This document shows positions 1 through 4,173 of a DNA stretch of 5,863 nt, one piece after another. The number at the start of each line of letters is the position of its first letter. The first letter of the stretch is position 1. This DNA is from Candidatus Eiseniibacteriota bacterium. GTDB taxonomy: Bacteria; Arandabacterota; Arandabacteria; Arandabacterales; Arandabacteraceae. The notes beneath the pieces are model-generated. The model did not search any database. It was not told the origin of the DNA and saw nothing but the letters and a program-made list of their open reading frames with translations. Location of the stretch: contig JAUVJV010000169.1 in assembly GCA_030592245.1 (NCBI GenBank), positions 1 through 5,863 on the forward strand, given 5' to 3'. Made by a program: the position numbers and the translations under genes.

Positions 1-996
1 GCCGACAGAGAGCCTCATGGTCGCCCAGGCGCTGTCCTCGGCAGCCTTCAAGTCCCTGCGGCCGACCGCCTGGCCCACCAGGGCGGTTGCGGCTATGGTG
101 AAACCGAACCCCACGGTTATGGAAACCGATTCCAGGCGAAGGGCGATCTGGTTGGCAGCCAGGACAACAGTCCCCAAGGCACTTACCACCCACATATAGA
201 AGACGAAACCGAGCCGCATGACCGTACGCTCCGCGGCAACGGGCCAGGCCAGGCGCAAAATCCTATAGAGCAGCGGAAGATCAGGCAGGAATGACCTGAG
301 GCCGATACGCATCCCGTCGAATCCTCTCGAGAGCTTCCAGGTTATCAGGGCTGCACTGAGCCCGTAGCCAAACACCGAACCTATGGCGGCTCCCTTCACT
401 CCAAGGGCCGGCAGACCCCACTTACCGAACACGAGACCAGCGCTCAAGATGATCTTGAATATGCTGCCAATAAGCATATAGAGCATGGATGTCCGGGTGT
501 CGCCTACCCCTTTCAGGGCACCGCCACCGGCCATAGCCACGGCATAGAAAGGCGAGGCGAGGAGACTGATCTGCATGTACATCATACCGGATTGGCGCAC
601 CAGGCCGTCGGCACCCATAAAGGCCATGGCGTGGGAGGCGACCAGCATTCCTATCCCCCCCGATATGAAACCCAGGATGAGGGCAAGCAGCACAGACTGG
701 GCGGCACCGCGACAGGCAAGTTGCTTGTTTCTGGCACCATATGCCTGAGCGACCACCGTGGTGGATGCCACCGCGACCGAGTGAAAGGGCTCGTAGAAGA
801 CCCGGAAGACCGTCACCGATATGCCGACGCCGGCCAGGACCTCCGTGCCGAGCCTGGAAACGAAGAGCATGTCAGCGAAGATAATGCTGGTTATGATGAG
901 GAACTCGATGCTGGCAGGCCATGCGAGTCGCGCAACGCTTCTATGGAGCCCCGGCTCCGGCCCGACCGCTTTATCTGAGTTCCCGGCCTGTTTCAT
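1..996 (-). CDS. MATE-family efflux transporter, 3' end off the window (332 codons present)
   Basis: The product is an inner-membrane antiporter of the MATE family, which exports drugs or organic cations using a Na+ or H+ gradient. The reading frame is open from an ATG at 996 to base 1. About 450 residues is usual for the family, so roughly the last quarter is missing. The two-lobe internal repeat of MATE proteins is visible: RLAWP at residues 23-27 starts lobe 1 and recurs at 248-252 at the start of lobe 2. Each is followed by a hydrophobic helix, then QAYGARN (84-90) or QAVGRRD (309-315). The motif LKGVGDTRT (161-169) is a family hallmark. Asp42 in the first helix lies where MATE pumps carry a conserved ion-coupling Asp. 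The start is supported by GGGAG at 1005-1001, four bases upstream, and by an in-frame TGA shortly before it. It is transcribed away from tldD. The family is sure; the substrate cannot be told. Confidence 0.93.
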   Translation of the reverse strand, partial: MKQAGNSDKAVGPEPGLHRSVARLAWPASIEFLIITSIIFADMLFVSRLGTEVLAGVGISVTVFRVFYEPFHSVAVASTTVVAQAYGARNKQLACRGAAQSVLLALILGFISGGIGMLVASHAMAFMGADGLVRQSGMMYMQISLLASPFYAVAMAGGGALKGVGDTRTSMLYMLIGSIFKIILSAGLVFGKWGLPALGVKGAAIGSVFGYGLSAALITWKLSRGFDGMRIGLRSFLPDLPLLYRILRLAWPVAAERTVMRLGFVFYMWVVSALGTVVLAANQIALRLESVSITVGFGFTIAATALVGQAVGRRDLKAAEDSAWATMRLSVG

Positions 997-1023
997 GTCA
1001 CTCCCGTCTATAGCGAGTCATCC

Positions 1024-1032
1024 ATTCTAACA
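1024..1032 (-). promoter_or_regulatory. Extended -10 promoter candidate for the MATE gene
   Basis: On the minus strand the sequence reads TGTTAGAAT, which is an extended -10 (TG, one base, then TAGAAT with 5 of 6 consensus matches). Transcription would begin near 1017, giving a leader of about 20 bases before the ATG at 996. No good -35 box is seen at the normal distance, which is acceptable for an extended -10 promoter. This is inferred from sequence alone. Confidence 0.4.
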
Positions 1033-1076
1033 TATGCCCCTTCAGGCCACGCCACAAATCCAGAATTCACAGGTGG

Positions 1077-1122
1077 GGGGTCAGGTACCGCTTTGTGAAT
1101 TCACAAAGCGGTACCTGACCCC
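1077..1122. repeat. Perfect 46-bp palindrome, REP-like
   Basis: Two 23-base arms are exact reverse complements with no loop, centred on GAATTC between 1099 and 1100. Each half starts GGGGTCAGGTACC from its outer end and then reads GCTTTGTGAA toward the centre. The central GTGAATTCAC is partly echoed on both sides (GAATTCAC at 1063-1070 and GTGAATT at 1129-1135). As RNA or single-stranded DNA it would form a very stable hairpin. It lies between divergent genes, so it is unlikely to be simply the terminator of either. The GGGGTCAG ends resemble short elements scattered in some genomes and linked to REP-associated (IS200-like) transposases; that link is inference here. Confidence 0.85.
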
Positions 1123-1144
1123 GGGATTGTGAATTTGCGGCGGC

Positions 1145-1179
1145 GGGGCGGGGAGCCGGGGAGAGTTGGCGGCGCGGGG
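1145..1179 (+). other. G-rich run with four GGGG tracts before the tldD promoter
   Basis: GGGG occurs at 1145-1148, 1150-1153, 1158-1161 and 1176-1179, separated by 1, 4 and 14 bases. The block ends exactly where the TTGACA box begins. It could form a G-quadruplex on the plus strand, although the third loop is long. It may be no more than GC-rich filler. Confidence 0.4.
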
Positions 1180-1208
1180 TTGACATAGACGTGCGAGCGT
1201 GCTTGAAT
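1180..1208 (+). promoter_or_regulatory. Sigma70-like promoter for tldD-tldE
   Basis: A perfect -35 box TTGACA (1180-1185) is followed after exactly 17 bases by TTGAAT (1203-1208), a -10 box matching 4 of 6 positions. Transcription would start near 1215 and leave a leader of about 40 bases before the GTG start at 1256. It is the best promoter candidate between the G-rich block and tldD, and no other promoter is obvious before tldE. The operator, if any, is unknown. Confidence 0.5.
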
Positions 1209-1242
1209 CCTAGGCCTGTGCGAATCTTAAACGAATTGTGAA

Positions 1243-1247
1243 GGGAG
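1243..1247 (+). promoter_or_regulatory. Shine-Dalgarno site fixing the tldD start
   Basis: GGGAG lies within AAGGGAGAG (1241-1249), eight bases before the GTG at 1256. An in-frame GTG at 1238 lies upstream of this site and has no such sequence in front of it (CTTAAACGAATT), so the downstream GTG is the better start. Confidence 0.7.
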
Positions 1248-1255
1248 AGATTGAG

Positions 1256-2686
1256 GTGAAAGACGCGCTAAAGAATGTGCTGGACGGAATCAGGAAGACC
1301 GTTGACTATGCCGATGCCCGCTTGATGACCACGCGGAGCGAACGGCTCAAGGTCAAGAATGGCTCGGTTGACTCCATAAGCGATACCACGTCCCGGGGCT
1401 TCGGGATCCGCGTGATCGTGGATGGATGCTGGGGATTCTCCTCCAGCTCCACCCTTTCGGAGGAGGAGGCCGCGCTGGTGGCGCAGGAGGCCATAGAGAT
1501 TGCCCGGGCCACCAAGCTCTTGAAGAAGTGGGATGTCGACCTGAGCGAGGAGGAAGCGAAGGTAGATACCTACCAAACCAAGATCGTCAAGGATCCGTTT
1601 GAGGTATCCCTGGGTGACAAGATAAAAATACTCCTCGAGGCCGACAAGATCATGCGCCGGAATGCCGCGGTCAAGGTGGCCGAGGGCTCGATGCAGTTTC
1701 ACCGGATCGACAAGTTGTTCCGGAGCACCGAGGGCTCCGATATTGAGCAGACCATTTATGAAACCGGGGGCGGAATCGCGGCCACGGCCTTAAGCAATGG
1801 CGATGTGCAGAGACGCTCCTACCCCAATTCCTGGGGTGACGCGGCCTGCCGCGGCTTTGAGTTTATGGAGGATATGCGCCTGCCGGACTATGCGGAGCAA
1901 ACCGCAGACGAGGCGGCCAGCCTCCTTAAAGCTCCTGATTGCCCGACGGGTGAAATGGACCTGATCATAGGCGGCTCGCAGTTGGCGCTACAGATCCATG
2001 AGTCATGCGGCCACCCGACCGAGCTCGACCGGGTCTTCGGCACCGAGGCGAGTTTCGCCGGCACCAGCTTCCTCACCGTGGAGAAGATGGGCAATTTCAA
2101 GTACGGCTCAGAGCAGGTCTCGATCTACCAGGATGCAACCTGCGAGGGCGGGCTGGGGACCTTCGGCTATGACGACGAGGGAGTCCCGGCGCAGCGGACG
2201 CCTGTGGTAAAGGACGGGCTCTTCGTGGGATATCTCACCTCCCGCGAGACCGCGTCCAAGCTCCATCAGAAGAGCAATGCATGCATGAGGGCGGACGGCT
2301 GGAACCGGATTCCGCTGATCCGCATGACCAATATCAACCTCGAGCCGGGCCAGTGGGATTTCGACGATCTCATAAAGGACACCAAGGACGGGCTCCTGAT
2401 CGATTCCAACAAGAGCTGGAGCATTGATGATAAGCGGCTCAACTTCCAGTTCGGCACCCAGGTCGCCTGGAGGATCAAGGACGGGAAACTTGCGGGTCTG
2501 GTCAAGAACGCTGTATACACCGGGATCACGCCGGAGTTCTGGGCTTCCTGTGACGCCGTCTGCAGCAGGAAGCACTGGCAAATCTGGGGCATTCCCAATT
2601 GCGGCAAGGGTGAACCCATGCAGGTGGCTCACGTGGCTCACGGAGCTGCCCCGTCCAGATTCAGAAAAGTAAGGGTAGGTGTCTGA
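1256..2686 (+). CDS. tldD: TldD, metalloprotease subunit of TldD/TldE
   Basis: TldD is the metal-bearing half of the TldD/TldE heterodimer, a cytoplasmic protease that takes thin, unstructured peptides. In E. coli it trims the microcin B17 leader and degrades the CcdA antitoxin. From GTG 1256 the product has 476 residues, normal for the family. The N-terminal domain carries SRGFGIRV (46-53) and GCWGF (57-61). The metal site is HESCGH at 248-253, within a family stretch continuing PTELDR. The third ligand is probably Cys449 in NCGKGEP near the C-terminus, matching the conserved Cys in E. coli TldD. GYDDEG (304-309) is a further family motif. The end, HGAAPSRFRKVRVGV, is typical. The frame can be extended six codons upstream to GTG 1238, but that start lacks a ribosome site. 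The gene is first in a two-gene operon with tldE one base downstream. It appears intact, and the substrate in this host is unknown. Confidence 0.95.
   Translation: MKDALKNVLDGIRKTVDYADARLMTTRSERLKVKNGSVDSISDTTSRGFGIRVIVDGCWGFSSSSTLSEEEAALVAQEAIEIARATKLLKKWDVDLSEEEAKVDTYQTKIVKDPFEVSLGDKIKILLEADKIMRRNAAVKVAEGSMQFHRIDKLFRSTEGSDIEQTIYETGGGIAATALSNGDVQRRSYPNSWGDAACRGFEFMEDMRLPDYAEQTADEAASLLKAPDCPTGEMDLIIGGSQLALQIHESCGHPTELDRVFGTEASFAGTSFLTVEKMGNFKYGSEQVSIYQDATCEGGLGTFGYDDEGVPAQRTPVVKDGLFVGYLTSRETASKLHQKSNACMRADGWNRIPLIRMTNINLEPGQWDFDDLIKDTKDGLLIDSNKSWSIDDKRLNFQFGTQVAWRIKDGKLAGLVKNAVYTGITPEFWASCDAVCSRKHWQIWGIPNCGKGEPMQVAHVAHGAAPSRFRKVRVGV
2671..2679 (+). promoter_or_regulatory. Ribosome binding site for tldE inside the tldD 3' end
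   Basis: AAGGGTAGG lies within the last codons of tldD. Its final AGG (2677-2679) is eight bases from ATG 2688, a good spacing. An alternative GTG at 2679 overlaps this sequence and leaves only three bases after GGG, so ATG 2688 is preferred. The arrangement favours translational coupling to tldD. Confidence 0.55.
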
Positions 2687-2687
2687 C

Positions 2688-4031
2688 ATGCTAGGTGAGA
2701 ACAAAGCACTGGAAACCTTAAAGAGAGTGGTATCGATGGTCGAGGCAGATCAGGCTGAGGCCATCCTGGTGGGCGGCTCGAGTGCGCTGACACGCTTCGC
2801 AAACTCAACCATCCATCAGAATGTTTTTGAGAAGGACAATGTGGTCTACCTGCGCGTCGCAAAGGGAAAGAAGATCGGGGTGGCTACATCCAACCTGACC
2901 GACGATGAATCGCTCAAGCAGCTTGCGAAAAAGGCCGCCGATATCGCGGAGGCGCAGGTACCCAACCCCAACTTCGAGGGGTTTGCACGCTCGGAGCGCG
3001 CCCCCCGGATCGAGGCGTTCCACACCGAGACCCTGGAGTGCAGCCCACAGCGAAGGGCTGAGAATGTCAAGGCCGTGATCGACGCCGCAGGCAGGTTCAA
3101 CTTCCTGGCCGCGGGTTCCCACTCGACATCCGCCAGGGAACTGGTCTTCTTGAACTCGCTCGGGACCGAGCAGTATCACAGGTTCACTTCGGTGTTCATG
3201 AACACCGTGGTCATGGCCCCCACCAGCTCCGGCTATGCCGATTCCTCGTGCCTCAATATCGGCGATCTTGATCCCGGCAAGCTGGGCGAGGAGGCGACCC
3301 GTACCTGCGCGGAAAGCCAGAACCCCCGGGAGCTCGAGGAAGGCCAGTACGATGTGGTGATAACCCCTTATGCGCTCAATAGCCTCATGAACTGGCTCTC
3401 CTATATCGGCTTCGGCGCCGACTGCTTCCAGGACGGGAGTAGCTTCATGAGCGGGAACCTGGGCGAGAGCATAATGGGAAAGAACATTTCCATCTGGGAC
3501 GACGGGCTCGATCCGGCAGGAGTCCCCCTGCCGTTTGACTTTGAGGGCGTTCCCAAGCAGCGCGTGAGCATAATAGAGGACGGCATCGCCAAAGGGGTGG
3601 TCCATAACACGATCAGCGCCAGGAAGGGAAAGACCGCCACGACGGGGCACGCGCTTCCGCCCGATGAGGAGACATCGGCCCTTCCGCTCAACACCTTCTT
3701 CTCCACGGGTGATAAGACCGAAGAGGAGATGATCGCTTCCATGGAGCGGGGCCTCTTCGTCAGGCGCTTCCACTATGTGAACGGCCTGCTTGCACCCAGG
3801 AAGGCGCTGTTTACAGGAATGACGCGGGACGGCACCTTCTTCGTGGAGAACGGCAAGATCAAGTACCCTGTCAAGAACCTGAGGTTCACGCACAGCATGC
3901 TTGACGCCTTCTCGAACGTGGAGATGATAACTCGCGAGCCCAAGCTCCTGATATCCGACTGGATGGGAGCGGCGCTGCTGCCGGGGCTCAAGATCAAGAA
4001 CTTCAACTTCAGCGGCAAGACCGAATTCTGA
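2688..4031 (+). CDS. tldE: TldE/PmbA, partner subunit of TldD/TldE
   Basis: TldE (PmbA) pairs with TldD to enclose the proteolytic chamber. It is related to TldD but does not carry the metal-binding motif. The product from ATG 2688 has 447 residues, close to the roughly 450 of E. coli PmbA. No HExxxH motif is present, as expected. The family stretch DVVITPYALNSLMNWLS runs from residue 222, followed by the glycine-rich segment GFGADCFQDGSSFMSG. It ends ...LKIKNFNFSGKTEF, a C-terminus that I recall from this type of TldE. The start lies one base after the tldD stop (TGA 2684-2686). A GTG at 2679 would add three residues and overlap tldD, and is the less likely choice. Co-transcription with tldD fits an obligate two-subunit enzyme. 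No frameshift or missing segment is seen. The gene faces the M28 peptidase gene tail to tail. Confidence 0.94.
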   Translation: MLGENKALETLKRVVSMVEADQAEAILVGGSSALTRFANSTIHQNVFEKDNVVYLRVAKGKKIGVATSNLTDDESLKQLAKKAADIAEAQVPNPNFEGFARSERAPRIEAFHTETLECSPQRRAENVKAVIDAAGRFNFLAAGSHSTSARELVFLNSLGTEQYHRFTSVFMNTVVMAPTSSGYADSSCLNIGDLDPGKLGEEATRTCAESQNPRELEEGQYDVVITPYALNSLMNWLSYIGFGADCFQDGSSFMSGNLGESIMGKNISIWDDGLDPAGVPLPFDFEGVPKQRVSIIEDGIAKGVVHNTISARKGKTATTGHALPPDEETSALPLNTFFSTGDKTEEEMIASMERGLFVRRFHYVNGLLAPRKALFTGMTRDGTFFVENGKIKYPVKNLRFTHSMLDAFSNVEMITREPKLLISDWMGAALLPGLKIKNFNFSGKTEF

Positions 4032-4038
4032 TCCGGTC

Positions 4039-4063
4039 CCGGCCGTAAGGCTGATCAGGCCGG
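4039..4063 (+). terminator. Weak GC stem after tldE, possible terminator
   Basis: CCGGCC (4039-4044) can pair with GGCCGG (4058-4063) around a 13-base loop, beginning eight bases after the tldE stop. No T-run follows (TTAGTAAAGG), so it is a poor rho-independent terminator. GCTGATCA inside the loop recurs at 4077-4084, with no clear role. Confidence 0.25.
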
Positions 4064-4100
4064 TTAGTAAAGGTCAGCTGATCAACAAAAGAAGCAGATA

Positions 4101-4145
4101 AGGGGACAGCGCCCGTTTCAGAACTCGAAAAGGGCGCTGTCCCCT
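4101..4145. repeat. REP-like hairpin between convergent genes
   Basis: The arm AGGGGACAGCGCCC (4101-4114) is the exact reverse complement of 4132-4145, a 14-bp stem. The 17-base loop can extend it: after one G-A mismatch, TTTC (4116-4119) pairs with GAAA (4127-4130), leaving a 7-base tip. An AT-rich stretch (ATTTAATA) follows on the plus strand. It may terminate transcription from both sides of this convergent gap. The GGGGACAG end is also what would be expected of a REP-like element. Confidence 0.75.
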
Positions 4146-4173
4146 ATTTAATAGGTGTCTGTCCCCTATTTAA
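4137..4173. repeat. 15-bp direct repeat, two copies, overlapping a stop codon
   Basis: CTGTCCCCTATTTAA occurs at 4137-4151 and again, identically, at 4159-4173, separated by 7 bases. The first copy forms part of the right arm of the hairpin. The second contains the TAG stop (4168-4166), the last Lys codon and most of the Leu codon before it of the minus-strand peptidase gene. Read on the minus strand the unit is TTAAATAGGGGACAG. Confidence 0.8.

Noticed and set aside
592..1030. Plus-strand reading frames of 128 and 69 codons (592-978 and 821-1030)
   Set aside because: They lie antisense to the MATE gene, whose minus-strand frame has clear family motifs. Their translations have no recognisable features.
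1034..1132. A 32-codon plus-strand frame from ATG 1034
   Set aside because: It runs across the palindrome, has no Shine-Dalgarno site, and has no recognisable composition. It is most likely chance.
1238..1255. Upstream GTG start for tldD
   Set aside because: It adds six residues but has no ribosome binding site. The good GGGAG site lies between it and GTG 1256.
2108..2704. A 198-codon minus-strand frame
   Set aside because: It is antisense to tldD, in a GC-rich region where long shadow frames are common. It shows no domain or start signal.
2805..3893. A 362-codon minus-strand frame opposite tldE
   Set aside because: It is long, but lies wholly within the antisense of tldE. Its translation shows no recognisable family, and codon bias of the real gene explains the open frame.
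4101..4173. Short CRISPR-like array
   Set aside because: There are only two direct copies 7 bases apart, with no spacers and no cas genes. The structure is a hairpin with a duplicated arm.
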